Shown piece by piece: positions 1 through 8,746 of a DNA stretch of 62,828 nt; the first letter of the stretch is position 1; each line of letters opens with the position of its first letter. The DNA is taken from NCBI GenBank assembly GCA_003569125.1, contig BGOG01000011.1, positions 1 through 62,828 on the forward strand, given 5' to 3'. This stretch comes from Acidimicrobiaceae bacterium. Lineage in GTDB: Bacteria > Actinomycetota > Acidimicrobiia > Acidimicrobiales > Ilumatobacteraceae. The translations under genes were made by a program, and so were the position numbers. The notes under the pieces are model-generated. The model saw only the letters and a list, made by a program, of their open reading frames with translations. It did not search any database and was not told the origin of the DNA.

Positions 1-1347
1 GCGTACTCCATTGGCAACGTGCGCGTGACGGGTTCGATGAAACCGTTGACGATCATGCTCATCGCTTGCTCTTGTGAGAGACCACGACTTTGCAGATAGA
101 AAAGTTGTTCGTCGGCGATTTTCGAAACAGTCGCCTCGTGGCCGATTTGAGCGTCGCGCTCACCGACCTCCATATATGGAAAGGTTCGACTCTCACTGTC
201 TTCGTCAAGAATTAACGCGTCGCACTGCACATGGCTCTTGCAGTTTGTCGCACCTTGTTCGACACGAACCAAACCGCGATATGCGGTGATTCCGCCGTCT
301 TTGGATATCGACTTTGAAACAATTTTTGAAGTCGTCTCGGGTGCGCATGAACCATTTTCGCGCCGGCGTCTTGGTGCTGCCCTGCGCCTGCATAGGCAAC
401 CGACAAAACTTCGCCCGTGGCTTTTGGTCCCATTAATAAACACTCGGATATTTCATGGTTAGTTTTGAGCCGATGTTGCCATCGATCCACTCCATGTGGC
501 CTTCTGTCTCGACGCGCGCACGCTTTGTAACCAGGTTGTAAACGTTCGGTGACCAGTTTTGAATCGTCGTATAGGTGACATGAGCACTTGGCTTGACGAT
601 GATTTCGACAACCGCCGAATGCAGCGAATCTTTTGTGTACACCGGCGCAGAGCAACCTTCGATGTAATGCACCTTTGAGCCTTCGTCGGCGATGATTAGT
701 GTGCGCTCGAATTGACCGGCATTTTCTGAGTTGATTCTGAAATAGGCCTGCAACGGCATTTCACACTCAACACCTGGCGGCACATAAATAAAAGAACCGC
801 CCGACCACACCGAAGTATTCAGCGCAGAAAACTTGTTGTCGCCCGGTGGAATAACCGAACCAAAGTATTGCTTTACAAGATCTGGATATTCGCGCAATGC
901 TGTATCCATGTCGCAGAAAAGAATTCCGAGTTTTTCGAGGTCTTCACGGTTGCGGTGAAACACGACTTCGCTTTCGTATTGCGCAGTGACACCCGCGAGA
1001 TATTTTCGTTCTGCTTCGGGAATACCAAGTTTCTCGTAAGTCTTGCGCATCTCTTCTGGAAGGTCTTCCCATTCGTCGACTTGCGCGGTTGCTGGCTTCA
1101 AGTAGTAGTAGATGTCTTGAAAATCAATGTCGGGCATGTTGACGGCGAACCAATCGAGCATCGGCTTGCGGTCAAAAGTCTGAAGCGAACGCAAGCGCAT
1201 TTTGCGCATCCACTCTGGCTCGCCTTTCCACCACGAGATTTGCTCGACGACGCCCGTGTTTAATCCTTTTACAGGCTCGAAGGCATACTCAACTTTGTCA
1301 CTCCAACCGAGTTGGTACTTGCTCAGATCTAAATCGAATGATGTCAC
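1..1347 (-). CDS. sufB: Fe-S cluster assembly scaffold SufB (partial, two frameshifts)
   Basis: SufB is the core subunit of the SufBCD scaffold that builds Fe-S clusters in the cytosol. The N-terminal part from the GTG start reads without interruption to the conserved KYPSV segment, then the frame breaks near position 436. It resumes as the hallmark [15 protein letters not shown], breaks again near 345, and continues in the third frame as a normal SufB C-terminus ending [16 protein letters not shown] at the window edge. Both breaks are explained by one missing base each, and protein similarity is uninterrupted, so I infer sequence errors rather than a pseudogene. The last 20 or so residues lie outside the window. 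An AGGAGA ribosome-binding site at about 1358-1363 supports the GTG start. The gene diverges from ychF. Confidence 0.93.
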
Positions 1348-1484
1348 TTCAAATTCTCCTGTGCCGTTGTTTCTAGAACTGGCTAATTAGCTAACTAATT
1401 AACACTATCCGCATAGTAACAATTACCCGTGGTAAATGCTCAAGCCTAGACAGGTAGTTCGGCACAGATAGCCTGACGCCTCTC
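1348..1484. promoter_or_regulatory. Divergent sufB/ychF intergenic region with inverted repeat
   Basis: This 137-base gap must hold the start signals of both divergent genes. It contains a perfect inverted repeat TTACC-CGT-GGTAA at 1423-1435 and an AT-rich CTAA/TTAG stretch at 1381-1403. The inverted repeat has the size of a small operator, but I cannot assign a regulator. No convincing -35/-10 pair could be fixed on either strand. Confidence 0.35.
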
Positions 1485-2582
1485 ATGGAACGCTTCGGGC
1501 TTGTCGGTTTACCTAATGCGGGAAAGTCGTCATTATATAACGCGCTAACCGGGTCGAATGCTTTGGCTGCGCCCTACCCGTTTGCGACCAAAGATCCGAA
1601 TATCGGCATGGCCAAAGTTCTTGACCCGCGACTCGATGCGCTTGCCGAAATGTCAAAAACCCAAAAAACCGTTTATGCCACCGTCGAGGTTGTCGATATC
1701 GGCGGTCTTGTCGAAGGTGCGAGCAAAGGTGAAGGACTCGGAAACAAATTTCTCGCCAACATACGCGAAGTTGATGCGATCGTTTATGTTTTGCGCGCAT
1801 TCGCCGACGATGACATTCCGGGGCCGAGTGACCCGCTCGAACATTTGCGAGTACTCGAAATCGAACTTGCGCTCGCCGATCTTGAATCTGTCGAGACGAA
1901 AATTAATCGGATGCAGAAGGCTGCCCGAATGGATAAATCTCTCGAAGATGAACTGGGCGCCTTGACCCGTGCGCAGGCGAATCTTGCCGAAGGTCGGCCG
2001 CTGTATCGAGCGGTGATTTCAAAAGATGATTTAGAACTGCTCGCACCACATTTTTTGCTGACGACGCGCCGCGTGCTGGCTGTCGTCAACGTCGCCGAAG
2101 ATGACTTGGCACGAATTCCGGAGTTTGAAGCAATCGTGCGCAAAGAACTTGCACCACCGGGTTCTGCAAGCGAGAATCAGGTCGAAGTTCTTGGCATGAG
2201 CGTGCAACTTGAAGCCGAATCCGCGCAGCTAGAGCCCAAAGATCGTAAAGAAATGCTCGAAGCACTCGGGCTAGGCGAAGGTGCCTTGCCACGAATGGTG
2301 CGCTCGGCCTATCATCTGCTTGGACTCCGAACTTATTTCACGACTGGCGAAAAAGAAACTCGTGCCTGGACATTTCACGCCGGAGCGAAAGCACCAGAGT
2401 GTGCTGGCAAAATTCATAGCGACTTGCAACGCGGTTTTATTCGCGCCGATGTTATTGCATGGGATGAACTTTTGAGCATCGGCTCATGGAACAAAGCAAA
2501 AGATCTTGGCAAGATTCGCGTTGAAGGCAAAGATTACGAAGTCGTCGACGGCGACACACTAGAAATTCGCCACAACACTTAA
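1485..2582 (+). CDS. ychF: Redox-regulated ATPase YchF (OLA1 family)
   Basis: YchF is a ribosome-associated Obg-superfamily P-loop protein that prefers ATP to GTP. The 365-residue length is normal. Visible motifs are the P-loop GLPNAGKSS near residue 8, the switch II DIGG with GEGLGNKFL after it, and NVAE in place of the NKxD guanine-specificity motif. That replacement is the family signature for ATP use. The C-terminal TGS domain follows, including FTTGEKETRAW and GFIRADVIAW. It is followed after six bases by the DUF192 gene, so co-transcription is likely. Confidence 0.97.
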   Translation: MERFGLVGLPNAGKSSLYNALTGSNALAAPYPFATKDPNIGMAKVLDPRLDALAEMSKTQKTVYATVEVVDIGGLVEGASKGEGLGNKFLANIREVDAIVYVLRAFADDDIPGPSDPLEHLRVLEIELALADLESVETKINRMQKAARMDKSLEDELGALTRAQANLAEGRPLYRAVISKDDLELLAPHFLLTTRRVLAVVNVAEDDLARIPEFEAIVRKELAPPGSASENQVEVLGMSVQLEAESAQLEPKDRKEMLEALGLGEGALPRMVRSAYHLLGLRTYFTTGEKETRAWTFHAGAKAPECAGKIHSDLQRGFIRADVIAWDELLSIGSWNKAKDLGKIRVEGKDYEVVDGDTLEIRHNT

Positions 2583-2588
2583 TTAGCG

Positions 2589-2945
2589 ATGAATTCGCCA
2601 ACACAATTCAAAACGGGCTGGCTGGTGTGTCAGGCGCAGGTGCTTTCAAGTTTGAATATCGCTGACACTGCGCGAACGCGGCGACGCGGTTTGATCGGTC
2701 AGAGTGAAATTGAAACGCCGTTGTTGATCGACTGTTGTAAGTGGATTCACACTTTTGGCGTGAAATGCTCTCTTGATGTCGCGTATCTTGATGCTCAATT
2801 TCAGGTGATCAAGATTCAAACAATCAAACCACGACGCGTTGCATTGCCCGTGTTTGGCGCAAGCCATGTGCTTGAGGCCGGCGCCGGAACATTCGAAAAA
2901 TGGGGACTCGTAGTTGGCCACACACTTGAGGCCAGATTGACATGA
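2589..2945 (+). CDS. DUF192 family protein
   Basis: A 118-residue protein of the DUF192 family. The family pattern is visible: RRRGLIGQSEIETPLLI near residue 31, then WIHTFGVKCSLDVAYLD and a central KIQTIKPRRVALPV strand, ending with VLEAGAGTFEKWGLVVG. Family members are small beta-barrel proteins of unknown function, often exported in proteobacteria. No signal peptide is seen here, so this copy is probably cytosolic. The stop overlaps the start of rsmI by four bases, suggesting translational coupling. Confidence 0.85.
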   Translation: MNSPTQFKTGWLVCQAQVLSSLNIADTARTRRRGLIGQSEIETPLLIDCCKWIHTFGVKCSLDVAYLDAQFQVIKIQTIKPRRVALPVFGASHVLEAGAGTFEKWGLVVGHTLEARLT

Positions 2946-3820
2946 CAAGCGACTCTTCAAAAGATATGCGTGGCGCGACAAGTGGCGGCGTGCTGGTGCT
3001 CGTAGCCACGCCAATTGGCAATCTTGGTGACATCACGCAACGGGCAATTGAAGCGCTGCAAAACGCAGATGTGATTTGCTGTGAAGACACGCGACACTCT
3101 GGCAAGTTGCTCGCACATTTTGGCGTAACTGGCAAAAAACTTATCGTGATTAACGAACACACTGAATACGACGCCCGTGAAGAAATCGTTTCGTTAGTTT
3201 CGTCTGGGTCGACAGTTGCACTAGTCACGGACGCCGGAACACCAGGCATCAGCGACCCGGGCGAACGGTTAGTTGTCGCGGTTATTGACGCTGGCTATCG
3301 CGTGTCCGCTGTGCCTGGGGCATCGGCACTGACAATGGCTTTAGTAATCAGTGGTTTGCCGACATCAAGATTCGTGTTCGAGGGTTTTTTGCCGCGCAGT
3401 GGGGCTGATCGCACCGATCGGCTGGCAATGACGACAACAGAGTCGCGCACGATCGTGTTTTACGAAGCGCCGCATCGCCTCGCAAAAACTTTGAGCGATT
3501 TGACGACTGCGTGTGGTGCGATGCGACGCGTGGTGCTGGCACGCGAACTAACAAAACTTCACGAACAGATTTGGCGCGGAACTCTGCAAGATGCAAACAT
3601 GCTCGTGGCTGCAACCGAGCCGCGTGGCGAATATGTAATTATTCTTGAACCAGCCAAACCACCTGCTCCGCCAACTGATGAAGAACTGGTCACGGCAATC
3701 AAAGCCGAAATTGCCAAAGGTGTAAGTCGCAAAGATTCTGCCGCACGAGTTTCGGCTCGATTTGGCGTTGCCAAGCGCACCGTATACGAACTTGCATTAC
3801 AAGTTCGCGACGATAATTAA
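2942..3820 (+). CDS. rsmI: 16S rRNA (cytidine(1402)-2'-O)-methyltransferase RsmI
   Basis: RsmI 2'-O-methylates C1402 in the ribosomal decoding centre using SAM. The protein is 292 residues, as expected. The tetrapyrrole-methylase fold is shown by LVATPIGNLGDIT near residue 18, CCEDTRHSGKLL, the DAGTPGISDPGERLV loop and VPGASALTMALVISGLP. The C-terminal region contains a helical segment KGVSRKDSAARVSARFGVAK typical of the family. The ATG overlaps the DUF192 stop (ATGA). Confidence 0.96.
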   Translation: MTSDSSKDMRGATSGGVLVLVATPIGNLGDITQRAIEALQNADVICCEDTRHSGKLLAHFGVTGKKLIVINEHTEYDAREEIVSLVSSGSTVALVTDAGTPGISDPGERLVVAVIDAGYRVSAVPGASALTMALVISGLPTSRFVFEGFLPRSGADRTDRLAMTTTESRTIVFYEAPHRLAKTLSDLTTACGAMRRVVLARELTKLHEQIWRGTLQDANMLVAATEPRGEYVIILEPAKPPAPPTDEELVTAIKAEIAKGVSRKDSAARVSARFGVAKRTVYELALQVRDDN

Positions 3821-3871
3821 CTAGCGCTATTGCATCCGCTTATGCAACCGTTAGCAACAACCCAAAAAGCG

Positions 3872-3877
3872 TAAACT
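3872..3877 (+). promoter_or_regulatory. Putative -10 element of a leaderless metG transcript
   Basis: TAAACT matches the actinobacterial TAnnnT -10 pattern and ends six bases before the metG GTG. No Shine-Dalgarno sequence is present, so transcription probably starts at or near the start codon. The same layout recurs at six other genes in the window. Confidence 0.5.
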
Positions 3878-3883
3878 AATCAC

Positions 3884-5390
3884 GTGCAAAAGTTTTCGGC
3901 GACGACGCCAATTTACTATGTCAACGCCAAACCACATCTTGGCCACGCATACACGACGATCATCGCCGACGCTGTTTGTCGCTGGCACAAACTTTGCGGC
4001 GAAGATGTGCACCTATTAACGGGCACGGACGAACACGGTTTGAAGATTCAGCAGTTCGCAGACGCCGAAGGTATCTCGCCCAAACAATTCGTCGACAAAA
4101 TCGCGCCGCTCTTTAGAGATGCATGGGATCGCTTGAACATCGACATCAGTGATTTCATTCGTACAACCGAAGAGCGACACAAGATCGGCGTGCAGAAACT
4201 ATTGCAAGCCTGCTATGACGCGGGCGATATCGAAGTTGACGTATATCGCGGGCACTATTGCGTCGCCTGCGAGGCCTACTACACACCCGAAGAACTCGAC
4301 ACCGGCAGATGCAAGATCCATAACACGCAGGCAGAATACGTTGAAGAAGAAAACTATTTCTTTCGCCTGTCGCGATATGAAGAAAGACTTCTGAAATGGT
4401 ACGCAGATCACCCGGATGCGATCAAGCCAGACCACCGTGTCAACGAAGTGACCGGTTTCATCAAGCAAGGTCTCAGAGATTTTTCGGTGAGTCGAAAAAC
4501 TTTGACCTGGGGCATCAAGTTGCCGTGGGATGACTCTCACGTCGCATATGTGTGGTTCGATGCGCTGGCGAACTACATCACGGCACACGGATACGGAACA
4601 GACGACAAACAGTTTGCTGATAACTGGCCCGTCGACTATCACTTCATCGGCAAGGACATCATTCGGTTTCACTGCGTTTACTGGCCAGCGATGTTGATGT
4701 CGGCAGGTTTAGAGCCGCCAAAGGGTTGGGCGGTCGGCGGTTGGCTCTTGGTTGGTGGCGAAAAAATGTCGAAGACGACGGGCAACGTGGTCAATCCACT
4801 CGACTTGATCGATGAAATCGGTGTAGATGGTTTTAGATATTACGTTTTAGCCGACACCAATTACGGCAACGATGGCGATTTTTCTTACGAAGGATTGCTC
4901 TCGCGCTACAACGCGGAATCTCGCAAACAATTTTGGCAATTTGGCCGCGCGCGTGGCAACAGTTGTCGAAAAGAAATGTGGCGGCATCGGACCCGTGCCG
5001 GCTTCAACTAGTCCGCTAGCGGCAATCGCCGCACAAAGTGTCAGTGACACAATCGCCGAATGGAAGAACGTTCAACCCAGTCGCGCACTTGATGCCACTT
5101 GGTCACTCATTCGCGCAACGAATGCATATCTCGAAACAAACGAACCCTGGAAGATGGAGCCGGGCAAAGCTCTCGACTTGGTTATGGGCGACGCGCTTGA
5201 AGCCTTGCGGATCGTGACGATTTTGGCAAGCCCAGCAATGCCGGCGACAACTCAAGATGTTTGGCAACGGCTCGGAATGATCGGCCAAGTTTCTGATCAA
5301 CGCGTCGGCACAGATACGCAGTGGGGGCGCTACCCAGGTGGCACGACCGTGACAAAAGGCGAACCACTGTTTCCTCGTAAAAAGATATAG
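3884..5390 (+). CDS. metG: Methionyl-tRNA synthetase (one frameshift)
   Basis: Charges tRNA-Met with methionine in the cytosol. The class I signatures are intact: the HIGH-type motif HLGH near residue 18 and KMSKT (KMSKS type) in GGEKMSKTTGNVV. The connective domain has a single zinc knuckle (CVACEAYY, then CKIH). The frame breaks near 4917, in GCGGAATCTC. Removing one A restores RYNADLANNFGN, the usual family sequence, and the anticodon-binding domain continues to the stop. The corrected protein is about 501 residues with no C-terminal tRNA-binding extension. The break is probably a sequence error. GTG is the start. Confidence 0.95.
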
Positions 5391-5392
5391 CG

Positions 5393-6177
5393 ATGACAAG
5401 TTTGCAAAACGAATTGCCCGAGTGGATTGACACGCATTGTCATGTGACCTACGAAGACATTCCTGGTGGTGCCGAGGCCGCATTAGTTGCCGCTCGCGAA
5501 GTTGGCGTCAAGAAGATGATCACAATCGGCACAGATGCAAAAACCTCGCGCGCCGCGATTGATCTCGCTGCACAGCATAAAGACGTCTGGGCAACGGTGG
5601 GTTTGCATCCGCATGATGCCAAACATGGGCTTGACGGCTTACACGCATTGATCACACAGCCCCGCGTCGTGGCGATCGGTGAATGCGGTCTTGACTATTT
5701 CTATGATCACTCCGATCGTGCGGTGCAACGCGAGATCTTCGCGGCACAAATCGCACTCGCACACGAGCACGACCTCGCACTCGTGATTCACACCCGCGAT
5801 GCATGGGATGAAACATTCGAGATTCTCGATTCGTGCGGTGTGCCCGCGCGAACGATTTTTCACTGCTTCACGGGTTCGCCTGTCGAAGCCAAAAGTGTTT
5901 GGATCGTGATGCGTTTCTCTCATTTTCAGGAATCGTGACTTTCAAAAAAGCCGAAGAAATTCGGGATGCGGCAAAAATATGTAGTGCAGAAAAAATGCTC
6001 GTCGAAACAGATAGCCCGTTTCTTGCGCCAGTGCCACATCGCGGAGTTTCAAATCAGCCGGCATACCTTGTTGCCGTTGGTGCATGTTTGGCGCAAGTGA
6101 GAAATGTCTCGATTGATGAGATCGCTAGCCAGACGACCAGCAACGCGTTGATTGCTTTCGCGGGGCTCGGTGCGTAG
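5393..6177 (+). CDS. tatD: TatD family metal-dependent hydrolase (one frameshift)
   Basis: TatD-family enzymes are two-metal TIM-barrel hydrolases with DNase or phosphodiesterase activity. Metal ligands are visible in IDTHCHVTYED at the N-terminus, IGECGLDYFYD in the middle and TDSPFLAPVPHRG near the end. The frame is lost in AAAA at 5891-5894, and adding one A restores EAKKCLDRDAFLSFSG. The corrected length is about 261 residues, as in the family. It follows metG after two bases. The metG-tatD-x-rsmA-ispE order matches mycobacteria. Confidence 0.93.
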
Positions 6178-6232
6178 CGTGATAGTTCAGCAGAGTTCAG
6201 TGAAACTCAATCAGTAACAGGGAGAATCTAGA

Positions 6233-6748
6233 TTGTTACTTACGACCTTTCAGCGCCGACGACTCGTCGTTCTGTCGATAGTGACGATTATCTTGTTTCC
6301 GATTTTGCGCGCCTGCAGTGGAAGCAATGCTGTTGATTCTGCCAACTCGACGACGACCATCGACCCGGCCAACAGCACGATTGCTCCAAGTTCTGGAGTT
6401 GTCTCAGATGAAGAGTCACCTGCTCCGATAATTCTCAGCGGCCCGGCGCCAATTGTTCAAGACGGCTCGGCGCAGATCGCTTATCCCGCCACCGAAACCA
6501 GCGGAATACAGTTGGTGGCCACCTTCAGTAACTTCGACAACGCGCCGGCTGTGGTTTGTTTTGTTCCGGCAGCCCCTTTTGGGATCACTTTGACGATCAA
6601 AAATATCAATAACGGCAGAACCACCAGGTGCACGAACGTCTACCGTGAAATAATGCCAGCAGGAGCAACAGCGTTGTTGCACACCAAAGTTTTTGAAGCA
6701 ATTTCGAATCTCGTTGACGCGCCGATCCCAGTCAACGTCACCTGGTGA
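6233..6748 (+). CDS. Secreted protein with degenerate RlpA-like double-psi beta-barrel
   Basis: A 171-residue exported protein. Residues 8-27 form a hydrophobic signal or anchor after RRR, ending in LRACSGS, which could be a weak lipobox. A Ser/Thr/Pro-rich linker follows. The C-terminal 80 residues resemble RlpA-like barrels: VATFSNF for VASWYG, then PFGITLTIKNINNGR, VFEAISNL and PVNVTW. The usual acidic DRGP catalytic segment is replaced by VYREI, so transglycosylase activity is doubtful. The TTG start has GGAGA seven bases upstream. It lies between tatD and rsmA, where mycobacteria carry rpfB, which suggests a cell-wall role. The fold assignment is from pattern only. Confidence 0.6.
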   Translation: MLLTTFQRRRLVVLSIVTIILFPILRACSGSNAVDSANSTTTIDPANSTIAPSSGVVSDEESPAPIILSGPAPIVQDGSAQIAYPATETSGIQLVATFSNFDNAPAVVCFVPAAPFGITLTIKNINNGRTTRCTNVYREIMPAGATALLHTKVFEAISNLVDAPIPVNVTW

Positions 6749-7590
6749 CATTCACACGAACTGAAGTCACTGCGTTATTAACCAAACATGGTCTGGCGCC
6801 AAGGCGAGCATTCGGTCAGAACTTCGTGGTCGATGCCAACACGGTTCGCAAAATTGCTCGACTTGCCGATCTGCACGCGGGTGATTTTGTAATCGAAATC
6901 GGCGCCGGACTGGGTTGTTTAACTCTTGCGCTGGCCGAAACTGGCGCACAGATCGTGGCCGTCGAAATCGATAACGGATTAGTTGACGTGCTGCGCGAAA
7001 ATACCGCGTCACTGCCAAATGTTGAAATAATCCACGGAGACGCGATGCAACTTGATTGGCAGCCGTTGCTCGCAAAGTCGAAGCACTGGCACGTTGTGGC
7101 GAACTTGCCGTACAACTTGGCGACCCCGATTGTCGCCGACATTTTGGATGGATTACCCCAGGTAGAACATCTATTGGTGATGGTGCAAAGCGAAGTCGCC
7201 GATCGATTCGTTGCTCGAGTAGGTAGCGATGCGTACGGCGCGGTGAGTGTGAAAATCAACTATTGGGCAAGTTCTAAAATCGTTGGGCAAGTGCCGGCAA
7301 CAGTTTTTTTTCCGCAACCTCGTGTTGAGTCGGCGCTCGTGGATATTCGTCGGCGCAACGAACCAGCTGTCGTACATGTCGCACCTCGCGAATTATTCGC
7401 ACTCGTGCGTATGGGTTTCGCAAAGCGGCGAAAAATGTTGCGTCGCGCGTTGGCTGACATTGCGACGCCTGACGATTTTGCAATTGCCGGGGTCAACCCA
7501 GAATCTCGAGCCGAAGAACTTGACCTTGCCGATTGGGGCAGACTCTGTGAAGCAATTGGCAACCGCAACATCGGCAACCGCAAATCATGA
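6745..7590 (+). CDS. rsmA: 16S rRNA (adenine(1518)-N6/adenine(1519)-N6)-dimethyltransferase RsmA (KsgA)
   Basis: Dimethylates two adjacent adenines in helix 45 of 16S rRNA during small-subunit maturation. SAM-binding motif I is VIEIGAGLGCLTLAL near residue 49, the acidic loop is VAVEID, and the catalytic motif IV is NLPYN near residue 119. The C-terminal region FAKRRKMLRRAL is typical. Length 281 is normal. The GTG start overlaps the upstream stop (GTGA), and the stop overlaps ispE (ATGA). Confidence 0.96.
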   Translation: MTFTRTEVTALLTKHGLAPRRAFGQNFVVDANTVRKIARLADLHAGDFVIEIGAGLGCLTLALAETGAQIVAVEIDNGLVDVLRENTASLPNVEIIHGDAMQLDWQPLLAKSKHWHVVANLPYNLATPIVADILDGLPQVEHLLVMVQSEVADRFVARVGSDAYGAVSVKINYWASSKIVGQVPATVFFPQPRVESALVDIRRRNEPAVVHVAPRELFALVRMGFAKRRKMLRRALADIATPDDFAIAGVNPESRAEELDLADWGRLCEAIGNRNIGNRKS

Positions 7591-8348
7591 GTGCGCAAAC
7601 TATTTCGCTCGTCGCACCAGCCAAGCTCACGGTTTCGTTGCGTGTTACTGGCGTACGTGCCGACGGCTTTCATTTAATTGATGCCGAAATGGTGACACTC
7701 GACTTGGCGGATGTGCTCGAGGTCGATCCGCAGGGTGATGGTCTTGAAATTATCGGAGAGTTTGCAGGCGATTTAGATGTACCTGGTGAAAATCTGGCAA
7801 ATAATCTTGTCTCTAGAGCACTAAAACTTGCTGGTCGTAAGGCCCATGTAACGATCACAAAAAATATTCCGAGTGGTGGCGGATTGGGTGGCGGCTCCGC
7901 TGATGCGGCGGCGATTCTGCGGTGGGCAGGGTTCACTGATCTGGTTGCCGCAGCAAAACTTGGGGCGGATATCGCGTTTTGTGTTGTTGGTGGCCGAGCA
8001 CGGGTGTCGGGCATCGGCGAAGTTGTTAATCCACTTAAAAAAGTTGCACGCGAAATCACTCTCGTCGTGCCACCGTTTCGAGTTTCAACGCCAGCGGTTT
8101 ATCGTGCGTTCGATCAACTCACAGATTTTGGCAAATTGCGTTTGAAAAATGCTGGTGTCAACGATCTAGAACTGGCGGCGATAAAAGTTGAACCGCAACT
8201 CGCAACTTGGAAAGAGAAAATCGCCCAAGCGTGTGGTGTCGAACCGACTCTTGCCGGTAGCGGATCAACCTGGTGGCTGGACGGAAAGTACGAAGATCTC
8301 ACTTCGCAACTCGCCGACGCCACGGTCATCTGCACGCAAACGAACTAG
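7587..8348 (+). CDS. ispE: 4-diphosphocytidyl-2-C-methyl-D-erythritol kinase IspE
   Basis: IspE phosphorylates CDP-methylerythritol in the MEP isoprenoid pathway, the same pathway as dxs later in the window. The GHMP kinase ATP loop PSGGGLGGGSADAAA is near residue 92. Near the N-terminus PAKLTVSLRVTGVRADGFH matches the family's substrate-binding strand. At 253 residues it is somewhat shorter than the common 280-300. It is coupled to rsmA by a four-base overlap. Confidence 0.93.
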   Translation: MSAQTISLVAPAKLTVSLRVTGVRADGFHLIDAEMVTLDLADVLEVDPQGDGLEIIGEFAGDLDVPGENLANNLVSRALKLAGRKAHVTITKNIPSGGGLGGGSADAAAILRWAGFTDLVAAAKLGADIAFCVVGGRARVSGIGEVVNPLKKVAREITLVVPPFRVSTPAVYRAFDQLTDFGKLRLKNAGVNDLELAAIKVEPQLATWKEKIAQACGVEPTLAGSGSTWWLDGKYEDLTSQLADATVICTQTN

Positions 8349-8349
8349 T

Positions 8350-8438
8350 TATTTGTTGCGTTGACGACGCATGGACACGACGCGAGGATTTGGCGGGGGT
8401 GCTATTTGTTGCGTTGACGACGCATAGACACGACGCGA
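8350..8438. repeat. Two direct copies of a 36-base repeat 3' of the bS22 gene
   Basis: Copies at about 8350-8385 and 8403-8438 share ATTTGTTGCGTTGACGACGC and then ATRGACACGACGCGA, differing at a single internal base. The first 15 or so bases occur a third time at 8446-8460, where they are the last codons of the bS22 gene on the minus strand. The array looks like local duplication of that gene's tail. It also forms the transcript end region for ispE. Confidence 0.75.
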
Positions 8439-8444
8439 AGCGTG

Positions 8445-8537
8445 CTATTTGTTGCGTTGATGTCGGGTACGGCGAAGCATCTTCTTGTGCTTCTTCTTGC
8501 GCATTCGTTTGCGACGGCGCTTGACCAGTGATCCCAT
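8445..8537 (-). CDS. Small ribosomal protein bS22-like (AURKAIP1/COX24 domain)
   Basis: A 30-residue, extremely basic protein: MGSLVKRRRKRMRKKKHKK followed by MLRRTRHQRNK. It matches the pattern of actinobacterial bS22, a tiny 30S protein near the decoding region, related to the mitochondrial AURKAIP1/COX24 domain. The ATG lies inside a longer open frame, so gene callers may miss it or extend it. TATCGT, a possible -10, ends ten bases before the ATG. No other gene lies on this strand nearby. Confidence 0.85.
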   Translation of the reverse strand: MGSLVKRRRKRMRKKKHKKMLRRTRHQRNK

Positions 8538-8614
8538 GACTCGCAATACGATATCTGCTGAAGATGAGAATCGGCACCTAAACTGACTACCGTTAGGCGT
8601 TAAGAAATGACCTT

Positions 8615-8685
8615 TCCGGGGTCGTTCAATGGCAGGACAACGGGTTTTGGTCCCGTATATAGGGGTTCGAGTCCTCTCCCCGGAA
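8615..8685 (+). tRNA. tRNA-Gln (anticodon TTG)
   Basis: A complete cloverleaf. The acceptor stem is TCCGGGG/CCCCGGA with discriminator A. The anticodon arm ACGGG-TTTTGGT-CCCGT gives anticodon TTG, and the T arm contains GGTTCGAGTCC. CCA is not encoded. It lies between ispE and glmU. Confidence 0.96.
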
Positions 8686-8693
8686 CTAGAAGT

Positions 8694-8716
8694 GGCGTGA
8701 GAACTGGTCTCACGCC
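8694..8716 (+). terminator. Perfect 9-bp hairpin after tRNA-Gln
   Basis: GGCGTGAGA and TCTCACGCC form a perfect stem around the loop ACTGG, eight bases past the tRNA end. There is no U-tract, which is common for actinobacterial terminators. The 5' arm sequence recurs exactly at 8744-8752 over the glmU start, so the 3' arm could pair with either copy. Confidence 0.65.
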
Positions 8717-8734
8717 CGCGAACTTTGAATCGTG

Positions 8735-8740
8735 TATAAA
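8735..8740 (+). promoter_or_regulatory. Putative -10 element of a leaderless glmU transcript
   Basis: TATAAA ends six bases before GTG 8747. This favours GTG 8747 over GTG 8732 as the start, because the upstream GTG would lie before or within the -10. No clear -35 is seen. Confidence 0.5.
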
Positions 8741-8746
8741 AGAGGC

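Noticed and set aside
868-1263. Plus-strand open frame of 131 codons opposite sufB
   Set aside because: It is the antisense of strongly conserved SufB sequence and has no ribosome-binding site or family pattern.
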